From Sphingomonas sp. S2M10 (GTDB lineage Bacteria; Pseudomonadota; Alphaproteobacteria; Sphingomonadales; Sphingomonadaceae): a DNA stretch of 64,000 bases. The stretch is taken from assembly GCF_012650175.1 (NCBI RefSeq), contig NZ_JAAILI010000086.1:1-64000 (forward strand), in the 5' to 3' direction. The position numbers and the translations under genes are program-made. The notes below the pieces were generated by a model. It saw only the letters and a program-made list of their open reading frames with translations. It was not told the DNA's origin and did not search any database. Below, piece after piece: positions 56,573 through 64,000 of this stretch (the stretch's first letter is position 1; every line of letters starts with the position of its first letter).

Positions 56573-57436
56573 TTAGCCCGCCACGATCTCCGCCACGCCG
56601 AACAGGCCGCGCTGATAATCGGCATAGGCCTGGTGGATTTCCTCCACCGTAGTCATCACGAACGGGCCGTGCGCGACCACCGGCTCGGGGATCTTCGCGG
56701 CATGGCCGAACAGAATGAGCGCGGGTTCGTCGGCGGTGAGCGTCAGCGTGTCGCCCGCCGAGAGGCTCGCCAGATGCCAGTTGGGCAGCGCACGCTCGCC
56801 CAGCTTCACGCTTCCGCGCACCGCGTAGAGGAACAGGTCCCGGCCCGCGATGCCGTCGAAGGTCAGCGTTGCGCCCGCGGAGAGCTGCGCCCAGCACAGG
56901 AACACGCCGGTCAGCGATTCGATCGGGCCGATGCGCCCGCCGAATTCGCCCGAGACGAGGTGCACCGTCGCGCCGTCGCCGCCCGCCACGCCCGGAAAGG
57001 CATCCGCCTGCAGCCCGACATAGCGCGGCGCGGTCATCTTGAGCCGGCTGGGCAGGTTCACCCAGAGCTGGAGGATCTCCATCGGGCCGCCGTCGCGTTT
57101 GAACTCGGCGGGCGAGACTTCGGCATGGACGATGCCGCGCCCGGCGGTCATCCACTGTACGCCGCCGGCGCGGATGATGCTCTCATGCCCGGCCGAATCG
57201 GTGTGGGCGAGCGAGCCCTCCAGGATGAAGGTCACCGTCTCGAACCCGCGATGCGGGTGCGGGCCGAAGGGCAGGCCGCGATTGTTCGGCGCGTAGGTCT
57301 GCGGGCCGTGATGGTTGAGGAACAGGAAGGCGCCGATCTGCTCCAGCCCCGGGCCTGGCACCGGCCGACGGGTGACGAGATCGCCGATATCGTCGCGATA
57401 GGCCGCATGGGTGGCGAGCAGGGTGACGTCGGTCAT
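56573..57436 (-). CDS. pirin-family protein
   Basis: The 287-residue protein is a two-cupin pirin. The N-terminal metal site is in FGPHPHRGFETVTFILEG and the later His and Glu in GIVHAEVSP; the sequence YAPNNRGLPFGPHPHRGFE is diagnostic. Bacterial pirins include quercetin dioxygenases and regulators of central metabolism; the activity here cannot be told. The start ATG at 57436 overlaps the metW stop (ATGA), making it the third gene of a metX-metW-pirin operon, an unusual partner for methionine synthesis. Confidence 0.88.
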   Translation of the reverse strand: MTDVTLLATHAAYRDDIGDLVTRRPVPGPGLEQIGAFLFLNHHGPQTYAPNNRGLPFGPHPHRGFETVTFILEGSLAHTDSAGHESIIRAGGVQWMTAGRGIVHAEVSPAEFKRDGGPMEILQLWVNLPSRLKMTAPRYVGLQADAFPGVAGGDGATVHLVSGEFGGRIGPIESLTGVFLCWAQLSAGATLTFDGIAGRDLFLYAVRGSVKLGERALPNWHLASLSAGDTLTLTADEPALILFGHAAKIPEPVVAHGPFVMTTVEEIHQAYADYQRGLFGVAEIVAG

Positions 57437-58068
57437 CGATCGTGCCTCAGCAGGAAGACGGCGTGTTCCGCCAGGAGATTGGCCATAGCCGATCCGGTCT
57501 GCTGGTCGCCCGAGAGGAACCACGCGCCCTTGATGGCGATGCCGCGCTCTTTCACCAGCGCACGGAAATCGTCGACGGTGACATGGTGGATGTTGGGCGT
57601 CGCGTACCAGGCGATCGGCAGCAGCCGCGTCACCGGCATCCGCCCGCCGAACAGCAGCGAGGCCCGCACCCGCCAATGCGCGAAATTGGGGAAGGAGACG
57701 AAGGCGTGGCGGCCGATCCGCAGCAGTTGTTCCAGCACCCAGTCGGGTCGCCTTGTGGTCTGCAGCGTCTGGCTGAGGATGGCATAGTCGAAGCTGTCGT
57801 CGGGATAATCGGCGAGGTCGCTATCGGCGTCGCCCTGAATCACCGAGAGGCCGCGCCCCACGGCGGCGGCGACATTGGTCGAGTCGAGTTCAAGTCCCCG
57901 TGCATCGCAACCGCGATGATCACGGAGTGCCGCCATCAATGCACCGTCGCCGCAACCGACGTCCAGCACGCGCGCGCCGTGATCGATATGTGAGGCGATG
58001 ATCGCAAGATCGGGACGCAGGATAGAAAGCCAGGACGGTGTAGCGCTGGAGTAGTCGTTCGGCGTCAT
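57433..58068 (-). CDS. metW: methionine biosynthesis protein MetW
   Basis: The 211-residue protein has a class I methyltransferase fold with ARVLDVGCGDGALMAAL (SAM-like site) and the MetW-specific LSQTLQTTRRPDWVLEQLLRIGRHAFVSFPNFAHW. MetW works with MetX in the O-acetylation of homoserine; it is thought to activate the acetyltransferase rather than to methylate. It overlaps both metX upstream and pirin downstream by four bases, so all three are co-translated. Confidence 0.93.
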   Translation of the reverse strand: MTPNDYSSATPSWLSILRPDLAIIASHIDHGARVLDVGCGDGALMAALRDHRGCDARGLELDSTNVAAAVGRGLSVIQGDADSDLADYPDDSFDYAILSQTLQTTRRPDWVLEQLLRIGRHAFVSFPNFAHWRVRASLLFGGRMPVTRLLPIAWYATPNIHHVTVDDFRALVKERGIAIKGAWFLSGDQQTGSAMANLLAEHAVFLLRHDR

Positions 58069-59186
58069 ACGTCCCCCGCGGCAAGAAATCCGCCGATCAC
58101 GCGGTCCAGCTCGGGGCTCTCCAGCAGGAAGGCGTCGTGGCCGAAGGGCGAGCTCAGCTCGACGAAGCTGGCCGGCGCGCCCGCCGCGTTGAGCGCATGG
58201 GCGATCGTCCGCGATTCGGCCGTTGGATACAGCCAGTCGGTATCGAAGCTAACCACGCAGAACCTTGCCTGGGACGCCCGGAAGGCTTTGGCGAGCAGCC
58301 CGCCATGCTCCTCGGCCAGGTCGAAATAGTCGAGCGCCCGGGTGATGTAGAGGTAGGAGTTGGCGTCGAACCGGTCGACAAAGGCCAGCCCCTGGTGGCG
58401 CAGATAGCTCTCGACCTGGAAATCGGCATCGAAGCCGAAGGTCTTGGCCTCGCGGCCCTGGAGCTTGCGGCCGAACTTGGCGGTGAGGCCCGCCTCGGAC
58501 AGATAGGTGATGTGCGCTGCCATCCGCGCCACGGCGAGCCCGGCGGCGGGGGGATCCTGCGCCTCGTAATAGGCGCCGCCGCGCCATTTGGGGTCGGCCA
58601 TGATCGCCTGGCGGCCGACCTCGTGGAACGCGATGTTCTGCGCCGAGTGCCGCGCGGCCGACGCGATCACCACCGCGGCGCGGACGCGCTCGGGGAAGGT
58701 CGCCGCCCAGCTCAGCGCCTGCATGCCGCCCATTGATCCGCCGACCACCGCGAACAGCCGGTCCACGCCGAGATGGTCGAGCAGCATCGCCTGCGCGCGC
58801 ACCATGTCGCGAATGGTGATGACCGGGAACTGCATGCCCCAGGGCTGGCCGGTCGCCGAATTGATCGTCGCGGGTCCCGAGGAGCCGAGGCAGCTGCCCA
58901 GCACGTTCGAGCAGACCACGAACCAGCGGTTCGTATCGATCGGTTTGCCGGGCCCCACCATCCGCGCCCACCAGCCGGGCTTGCCGGTGACGGGGTGCTC
59001 GGAGGCGAGGTGCTGGTCGCCGGTCAGCGCGTGGCAGACGAGGATGGCGTTGCTCGCTTGCGGGTTGAGCGTGCCATAGGTCTCGTAGGCAATGTCGACC
59101 GGCGAGAACAGCACGCCGCCGTCGAGGCGCAGCGGCCCCGGCAGCGTTACCGAGCGGCGAAGGCCGAAACGCGGATCATCGGACAT
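58065..59186 (-). CDS. metX: homoserine O-acetyltransferase
   Basis: The 373-residue alpha/beta-hydrolase-fold enzyme acetylates (or succinylates) homoserine in methionine synthesis. The nucleophile Ser is in VVGGSMGGMQALSWA, with Asp in SFDTDWLYPTAES and His in PFGHDAFLLESPE completing the triad. The start at 59186 gives the standard N-terminus (RSVTLPGPLRLDGGV). The 90 bp divergent gap to hisC contains a (CG)6 run and no SAM riboswitch that I could recognise. Confidence 0.94.
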   Translation of the reverse strand: MSDDPRFGLRRSVTLPGPLRLDGGVLFSPVDIAYETYGTLNPQASNAILVCHALTGDQHLASEHPVTGKPGWWARMVGPGKPIDTNRWFVVCSNVLGSCLGSSGPATINSATGQPWGMQFPVITIRDMVRAQAMLLDHLGVDRLFAVVGGSMGGMQALSWAATFPERVRAAVVIASAARHSAQNIAFHEVGRQAIMADPKWRGGAYYEAQDPPAAGLAVARMAAHITYLSEAGLTAKFGRKLQGREAKTFGFDADFQVESYLRHQGLAFVDRFDANSYLYITRALDYFDLAEEHGGLLAKAFRASQARFCVVSFDTDWLYPTAESRTIAHALNAAGAPASFVELSSPFGHDAFLLESPELDRVIGGFLAAGDV

Positions 59187-59276
59187 GGTAGGCGCGTAGG
59201 CGCGCGCGCGCGTCCATTCAAGCTTCCCCGCCGCACGGCTTGCCAATCGGCCGCCGTTCCGCCAATCCCCCGGCCC

Positions 59277-60371
59277 ATGAACGCACCCGTCCCCAAGCCC
59301 TGGGTGATGGCCATCGCCCCTTACGTCCCGGGCCGCGCCACCACCGATTCGGGCAAGCCCGCCGCCAAGCTCTCGTCGAACGAGAATCCGTTCGGCACGC
59401 CCCAGGCCGCACGCGACGCCTATGCCGCCGCCGCGACCGAGCTGGAGCGCTATCCCGATGCCGGCGCGGTCGCGCTGCGCGAGGCGCTGGGCGCGCATTA
59501 CGGGGTCGAGCCCGAGCGGATCGTCTACGGCACCGGCTCGGACGAAGTGCTGCACCTCGCCGCCGGCGCCTTTGCCGGGGTGGGCGACGAGATCATCTAT
59601 GTCCGCTATGGCTTCGCGGTGTACGACATCGCCGCCCGCCGGGTCGGCGCGACGCCGGTGGTGGCGCCCGATCGCGACTATGCGACCGATGTCGACGCGA
59701 TCCTGGCGTGCGTGACCGAGAAGACCAAGGTCGTCTTCCTCGCCAATCCGAACAACCCGACCGGCACCTATACGGCGCGCGAAGAGATCGCCCGCCTGCA
59801 CGCCGCGCTGCCCCAGAGCGTGCTGCTGGTGCTCGACCAAGCCTATACCGAATATCTCGATCCCCAGGATGATGACGGTGGTCTCGAGCTCGCCCGCACC
59901 GAGCCCAACGTGCTGGTGACGCGCACCTTCTCGAAGATCTTCGGCCTCGCCTCGGAGCGGGTCGGCTGGGGCTATGCGCATCCCGACATCATCGCCGCGA
60001 TGCACCGCATCCGCGCGCCCTTCGCGTTCAGCATCGGCGCCGGGCGCGCCGCGATCGCGGCGCTGGGCGACAAGGCATTCGTGGAGCACAGCCGCGCGCA
60101 CAACGCCAAGTGGCTCCAGTGGTTCGCCGACGAGATTGCCGGCATGGGCAACAAGGGCGTTCGTGCGGTGCCCTCCAAGGCCAATTTCCAGCTCGTCCTG
60201 TTCGAGGGTGCGGTGAATGCCGAGGCGGCGTACAAGCACCTGATGGAGGACGGCTATATCGTCCGCTGGCTGCCCGGCCAGGGTCTGCCCCACGGCCTGC
60301 GCATCACCATCGGCACCGAGGAAGAGATCCAGGGCGTGGCGGCATCGCTGCGCCGGCTGCTCGGCGCCTGA
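59277..60371 (+). CDS. hisC: histidinol-phosphate/aromatic aminotransferase
   Basis: The 364-residue class I/II PLP enzyme begins KPWVMAIAPYVPGR, contains KLSSNENPFGTPQAARDAY, the cofactor loop VVFLANPNNPTGTYTA and the PLP Lys in TRTFSKIFGLASERVGWG. It aligns with HisC-type enzymes. Placed directly before tyrC, with a one-base overlap (TGATG), it is probably a second HisC that transaminates prephenate or phenylpyruvate for tyrosine and phenylalanine, as in other sphingomonads, though histidinol-phosphate remains possible. Confidence 0.9.
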   Translation: MNAPVPKPWVMAIAPYVPGRATTDSGKPAAKLSSNENPFGTPQAARDAYAAAATELERYPDAGAVALREALGAHYGVEPERIVYGTGSDEVLHLAAGAFAGVGDEIIYVRYGFAVYDIAARRVGATPVVAPDRDYATDVDAILACVTEKTKVVFLANPNNPTGTYTAREEIARLHAALPQSVLLVLDQAYTEYLDPQDDDGGLELARTEPNVLVTRTFSKIFGLASERVGWGYAHPDIIAAMHRIRAPFAFSIGAGRAAIAALGDKAFVEHSRAHNAKWLQWFADEIAGMGNKGVRAVPSKANFQLVLFEGAVNAEAAYKHLMEDGYIVRWLPGQGLPHGLRITIGTEEEIQGVAASLRRLLGA

Positions 60372-61279
60372 TGCTGCCCTTCGCGCGCGTCACCATCCTT
60401 GGCCTCGGGCTGATCGGCTCGTCGATCGCCCGCGGCATCCGCCAGCACATGCCGAGCGTGCGGGTGACCGGCTATGATGCCGATCCCGCCGTGCGCGAGA
60501 CGGCGGTGGCGATCGCGTTGTGCGATGACGTGGCCGACAGCGCCGGCACCTCGGTGATCGACGCCGACCTCGTCATCCTCTGCGTACCGGTGGGCGCGAT
60601 GGGGGCAGTCGCGGCCGAGCTCGCGGCCGACCTGCCCGCCGAGGCGATCGTCAGCGATGTCGGCTCGTCCAAGCTGAGCGTGATCGAGGCGGTACGGGAG
60701 GCGTTGCCGGACGCGACGTTCATCCCCGCCCACCCGGTGGCGGGCACCGAGAATAGCGGACCGACCGCTGGCTTCGCCTCGCTGTTCCACCATCGCTGGT
60801 GCATCGTCACTCCGCCCGAGGGCAGCGATCCGCTGGCGGTGGAGCGGGTCAGCGAATTTTGGCGGCGGCTCGGCGCGATGGTCGAGACGATGGAGCCGGG
60901 GCATCACGATCGGGTGCTGGCGGTAACCAGCCATCTGCCGCATTTGATTGCGTATACGATCGTCGGCACCGCCTCGGACCTGGAGGAAGTCACCCAGTCC
61001 GAGGTGATCAAATATTCGGCGGGCGGCTTCCGAGACTTCACCCGCATCGCCGCGTCCGATCCTACGATGTGGCGCGACGTGTTCCTCAGCAACCGCGAGG
61101 CGGTGCTCGACATGCTCCAGCGCTTCACCGAGGACTTGACCGCGCTCCAGCGCGCGATCCGCTGGGGCAAGGGCGACGAGCTGTTCGAGCTTTTCAGCCG
61201 CACCCGCGCGATCCGCCGCTCGATCATCGACCAGGGGCAGGACGATGCACGGCCGGATTTCGGGCGTTCGCACGAATAG
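60371..61279 (+). CDS. tyrC: prephenate/arogenate dehydrogenase
   Basis: The 302-residue enzyme has a Rossmann NAD site VTILGLGLIGSSIARGIRQ, then DLVILCVPVGAMGAV, IVSDVGSSKLSVIEAV and the catalytic-site His in FIPAHPVAGTENSGP. The helical C-terminal domain includes VTSHLPHLIAYTIVG and SAGGFRDFTRIAASDPTMWRDVF. It oxidatively decarboxylates prephenate or arogenate toward tyrosine (the TyrA/TyrC family). It has no chorismate mutase or ACT domain, so allosteric control is not visible. It is co-translated with hisC. Confidence 0.92.
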   Translation: MLPFARVTILGLGLIGSSIARGIRQHMPSVRVTGYDADPAVRETAVAIALCDDVADSAGTSVIDADLVILCVPVGAMGAVAAELAADLPAEAIVSDVGSSKLSVIEAVREALPDATFIPAHPVAGTENSGPTAGFASLFHHRWCIVTPPEGSDPLAVERVSEFWRRLGAMVETMEPGHHDRVLAVTSHLPHLIAYTIVGTASDLEEVTQSEVIKYSAGGFRDFTRIAASDPTMWRDVFLSNREAVLDMLQRFTEDLTALQRAIRWGKGDELFELFSRTRAIRRSIIDQGQDDARPDFGRSHE

Positions 61280-61300
61280 GGTTGCTGCGCCCCTTCCGCT

Positions 61301-61396
61301 GTCATTCCCGCGAAGGCGGGAATCCATTTGCCAGGACGCTTGGGGAAAGACCCGCGGCTTCAGCGCCAATGGATCCCCGCCTTCGCGGGGATGACG
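61301..61396. repeat. REPIN-like double-hairpin repeat, copy R5
   Basis: A ~96 bp copy after tyrC, opening GTCATTCCCGCGAAGGCGGG and closing with CGCCTTCGCGGGGATGACG. It is the most regular of the five, with intact arms on both sides and the GGGGAAAGACCCGC and TCAGCGCCAATGGA core shared with R3. It lies between two convergent genes. Confidence 0.8.
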
Positions 61397-61412
61397 GTGG
61401 GGAGAGCCGGGC

Positions 61413-61649
61413 TTAGCCCCCCGTCACCCGCCGCTGCGGCGCGCGCTCGACCATCCGCTCGCCCTGACGCTGGCACGCCGCCTCCACAACGGGATAGTCG
61501 ACATCGGTGGCGCGACGAAGCGCGCCTTCCATGGCTTCCTGGCAGGCGACCTGCGACGTATAGCGGGCGGGTTCCAGGCGAACCTGGCGGCAGGCCTGCG
61601 CATCGTCGCTGCAGCCCATGATCGCTAGTACGTAGAGCAGTTGGTCCAT
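61413..61649 (-). CDS. small conserved protein of unknown function
   Basis: The 78-residue product starts MDQLLYVLAIMGCSDDAQAC with a hydrophobic start and several Cys (CSDDAQAC, CQEAMEGAL, ACQRQGERM). The paired Cys and signal-like N-terminus suggest an exported, disulfide-stabilised helical protein. I do not recognise a named family. It converges on tyrC across repeat R5 and is divergent from the ABC exporter gene with 90 bp between starts. Confidence 0.55.
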   Translation of the reverse strand: MDQLLYVLAIMGCSDDAQACRQVRLEPARYTSQVACQEAMEGALRRATDVDYPVVEAACQRQGERMVERAPQRRVTGG

Positions 61650-61739
61650 GACGGATGACCTCCTGCCGCAATCAACGGACAGACCTCCGGGCCGTTCCCA
61701 TGGTTGCGTCCCGCCTGGCTGCGTCCCAGATTAGGGCGG

Positions 61740-63560
61740 ATGCCTCCCGAAACCTCGTCCTCCACGCTCGACCGGCCCATGCTCGGCACGATGAAGCGCT
61801 TCCTGCCGTACCTGTGGCCGCGCCATGCGCCGGGCCTCAGGGTGCGGATCGTGCTCGCGCTGCTGCTCGTGCTCTGCTCGAAGCTGGTGCAGGTCTATGG
61901 CGCGCCCTTCGCGCTGCAGGGCGCGATCGACCGGATGGCCTCGGGTCCGCGCGACGCGGTGTGGCTGATCGTCGCGCTCGTCACCGGCTATGCCGCCGCG
62001 CGGCTGGGCACGGTGCTGTTCGACAATATGCGCAACGCGGTGTTCGAGCGGGTGGGGCAGGACGCCACCCGCCGGCTCGCCTCGGACGTGTTCCGCCACC
62101 TCCACCAGCTTTCGCTGCGCTTCCACCTCAACCGCCGCACCGGCGCGGTGACCAAGGTGGTCGAGCGCGGCACCAAGAGCATCGACACGATGCTCTATTT
62201 CCTGCTGTTCAACATCGCGCCGACGATCCTCGAGCTCGGCATGGTGCTCGGCATCTTCGGCACGCGCTTTGGCTGGTGGCTGGTGGCGGGCACGCTGGCG
62301 ATGGTGGTGGTCTATATCGCCTTTACCCGCTGGGTGACCGACTGGCGTTCCAAGCTGCGCGAGCAGATGAACGACTTGGATACGGGCGCGGTTGCGCATG
62401 CGGTCGATTCGCTGCTCAACTTCGAGACGGTCAAATATTTCAATGCCGAAGCCCGCGAGAGCGCCCGCTACGACAAGGCGATGACGGCGTACATGAACGC
62501 CGCCGTCACCAGCGAGAATTCGCTCGCCTGGCTCAATATCGGCCAGGCGCTGATCACCAACCTGATGCTCGCCGCCGGCATGGCGCTGGTGGTGTTCGGC
62601 TGGGCGAGCGGTCGCTTCACGCCGGGCGACGTGGTGCTGGTGTCGACGCTGCTCAGCCAGCTGTTCCGCCCGCTCGACATGCTCGGCTGGGTGTATCGCA
62701 CGATCCGCCAGGGCGTGATCGACATGGGCGCGATGTTCGACCTGCTTGATACCGGCGCGGAGGTGAAGGACGCACCCGATGCCCAGCCCTTGGCCATTCA
62801 GCAGGGCCATGTCCGGTTCGAGGGCGTGCAGTTCGGCTATGACGCCGATCGCCAGATCCTCAAGGGCATCGACCTCGACATCCCGGCCGGCGCGACGATC
62901 GCGGTGGTCGGCCCCTCGGGCGCGGGCAAGTCGACGCTCGCGCGGCTGATGTACCGCTTCTACGACGTCACCGGCGGCCACATCACCATTGACGGACAGG
63001 ACATCCGCGAGGTGACCCAGGCGAGCCTGCGCGCCGCGATCGGCATCGTGCCGCAGGACACGGTGCTGTTCAACGAAACGATCGGCTACAACATCGCCTA
63101 TGGCCGCGAGGGCGCGACGCCCGAGCAGATCGCCGAGGCGGTGCGCGGCGCCTCGATTGCCAACTTCATCCAGGCGCTGCCCGACGGGCTCGATACCCGC
63201 GTGGGCGAGCGCGGCCTCAAGCTCTCCGGCGGCGAGAAGCAGCGCGTGGCGATCGCCCGCACGCTGGTGAAGAATCCGCCGATCCTGATCCTCGACGAGG
63301 CGACCAGCGCGCTAGACAGCCGTACCGAGGCGGATATCCAAGCGACGCTCGAATCGATCGAGCAGGGCCGCACTACCATCGTCATTGCGCACCGGCTGTC
63401 GACCGTGGTCCATGCCGATCGCATCATCGTGCTGGAGGCGGGTCGGGTGGTCGAGCAGGGCACCCATGCCGAGCTGCTGCGCGAAGGCGGGATCTATGCC
63501 GAGATGTGGGCGCGGCAGGCGCAGGAACGCGAGGAAGGCGAAGCGCCGGTCGCGGAGTAG
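61740..63560 (+). CDS. Atm1/HMT1-type ABC exporter
   Basis: The 606-residue half-transporter has six membrane helices in the first ~330 residues (for example VRIVLALLLVLCSKLVQVYG and LITNLMLAAGMALVVFGWASG) and the Atm1-family segment RTGAVTKVVERGTKSIDTMLYFLLFNI, which lines the glutathione-binding cavity. The ATPase domain has Walker A VVGPSGAGKSTLARLMYRF, signature LKLSGGEKQRVAIARTL and Walker B ILILDEATSALD. Bacterial Atm1 proteins export glutathione conjugates of heavy metals and persulfides. The start ATG at 61740 was chosen; 61779 is possible. Confidence 0.9.
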   Translation: MPPETSSSTLDRPMLGTMKRFLPYLWPRHAPGLRVRIVLALLLVLCSKLVQVYGAPFALQGAIDRMASGPRDAVWLIVALVTGYAAARLGTVLFDNMRNAVFERVGQDATRRLASDVFRHLHQLSLRFHLNRRTGAVTKVVERGTKSIDTMLYFLLFNIAPTILELGMVLGIFGTRFGWWLVAGTLAMVVVYIAFTRWVTDWRSKLREQMNDLDTGAVAHAVDSLLNFETVKYFNAEARESARYDKAMTAYMNAAVTSENSLAWLNIGQALITNLMLAAGMALVVFGWASGRFTPGDVVLVSTLLSQLFRPLDMLGWVYRTIRQGVIDMGAMFDLLDTGAEVKDAPDAQPLAIQQGHVRFEGVQFGYDADRQILKGIDLDIPAGATIAVVGPSGAGKSTLARLMYRFYDVTGGHITIDGQDIREVTQASLRAAIGIVPQDTVLFNETIGYNIAYGREGATPEQIAEAVRGASIANFIQALPDGLDTRVGERGLKLSGGEKQRVAIARTLVKNPPILILDEATSALDSRTEADIQATLESIEQGRTTIVIAHRLSTVVHADRIIVLEAGRVVEQGTHAELLREGGIYAEMWARQAQEREEGEAPVAE

Positions 63561-63645
63561 GTGTACGGCGAAGCGTTCTGAAATATCGATGGATTGATGC
63601 GGCAAGTGGCGGTAGCGTCAGGGTTCCTCTCGATCGGGGCATCAG

Positions 63646-64000
63646 ATGCGAGTCTTGCTCTTGCTTTCCATGGTTGCCGCTTCGCTTCTGCTCGCCCCAC
63701 CGGCTGCTAGCGGGCCCCCGGTCGAGGCCATCGCGGAAGGCACGTTCCGGTTCTGGAAACCCAGCGACGGGGTGGCGACATGGACCTCGGCAGGTGTCCG
63801 CATCCGGATCGAGCCGGCGCCCTGCCGCACCCCGCCGCAAACCGAGGGCTGCAGCTTCGACCATGTCAACAACCAGCCGCTGGTGACGATCACGGCGCCG
63901 GGCCTGCCCGACTACCGCGCGCTCGGGGATTCGCAGTCGTCCTTCTACCGGATCGCCGTAGCTCGCCTTCAACCTGGCGACAGCCGCCCGGGCATCGTTC
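63646..64000 (+). CDS. exported protein of unknown function (partial, runs off the window)
   Basis: From ATG 63646 an uninterrupted frame of 118 codons runs to the window edge. It starts with a signal peptide (MRVLLLLSMVAASLLLAPPAAS) and continues with RFWKPSDGVATWTSAGVRIR, IEPAPCRTPPQTEGCSFD (a Cys pair) and QSSFYRIAVARLQPG. It looks like a small secreted or periplasmic protein. I do not recognise the family, and its C-terminus lies outside the window. Confidence 0.6.
   Translation, partial: MRVLLLLSMVAASLLLAPPAASGPPVEAIAEGTFRFWKPSDGVATWTSAGVRIRIEPAPCRTPPQTEGCSFDHVNNQPLVTITAPGLPDYRALGDSQSSFYRIAVARLQPGDSRPGIV

Noticed and set aside
59187..59276. SAM riboswitch upstream of metX
   Set aside because: The gap is 90 bp, GC-rich, and I could not fit the conserved core of SAM-I, SAM-II or SAM-V in it.
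26088..61396. CRISPR array
   Set aside because: Repeats are single, dispersed over 35 kb and each internally palindromic, with no regular spacers and no cas genes.

Overview
The window is a high-GC, gene-dense chromosomal segment from a sphingomonad (Alphaproteobacteria, most likely Sphingomonas or a close relative). The pointers are a gellan-type phosphomannomutase/phosphoglucomutase (pgmG), the alphaproteobacterial order rpmF-plsX-fabH-ihfA-merR, a MipZ division-site ATPase, ftsK-lolA-xth-ribA, DUF3576, DUF1674 and DUF4169 proteins, and hisC-tyrC beside metX-metW. I saw no rRNA, tRNA, CRISPR array or complete transposon.

Layout. 1-385: C-terminal tail of a resolvase/invertase-like protein abutting a 5' fragment of dinB, which looks like a mobile-element boundary. 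478-4076: secreted SGNH hydrolase converging on a GH115 alpha-glucuronidase whose frame is broken twice. 4260-8758: DUF3576 lipoprotein, leuS, lptE, holA (minus operon). 8965-11618: small outer-membrane-like protein, ThiE/TenI-like protein, PLP homeostasis protein YggS and a HAD phosphatase. 11711-16872: ftsK, lolA, xth, ribA. 17175-20886: two coupled Gfo/Idh/MocA oxidoreductases and a UbiH-type hydroxylase. 20876-25135: DUF2007, a ccdAB toxin-antitoxin pair, tldD, a zinc-finger protein, an ABC ATPase with no permease beside it, and an AT-richer pair of small unknown genes. 25132-33608: polyester-depolymerase-like esterase, nadB, a class A beta-lactamase-like protein, polA and a polysaccharide flippase. 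33834-39237: rsmB, rpe, heparinase II/III-like, purH. 39351-44424: DUF1674, msrA, aspartate aminotransferase, pabB-pabC fusion, metallo-hydrolase, MAPEG protein. 44628-47639: rpmF, plsX, fabH, ihfA, merR. 47720-56383: sixA, DinG-like helicase, DUF4169, ssb, small lipoprotein, Sel1 protein, panC, mipZ with a membrane J-protein, pgmG. 56573-64000: pirin, metW, metX, hisC, tyrC, an unknown small gene, an Atm1-type ABC exporter and the start of an exported protein.

Most of the window is core metabolism: pantothenate, NAD, riboflavin, folate, methionine, aromatic amino acids, purines and fatty-acid initiation, plus replication, division and envelope biogenesis. Genes are packed into short operons joined by 4-base start/stop overlaps, several using GTG or TTG starts. 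Intergenic gaps carry two families of dispersed repeats: a ~95 bp double-hairpin (REPIN-like) element in five copies and a 35 bp GC-rich palindrome in two.

No clearly novel multi-gene system stands out. The best leads are the broken dinB at the left edge, the doubly frameshifted GH115 gene, the AT-richer two-gene insert next to a permease-less ABC ATPase, the dispersed repeats, and an exact DnaA box between rsmB and rpe. All functional calls rest on reading motifs and family resemblance by eye; no database search was run.
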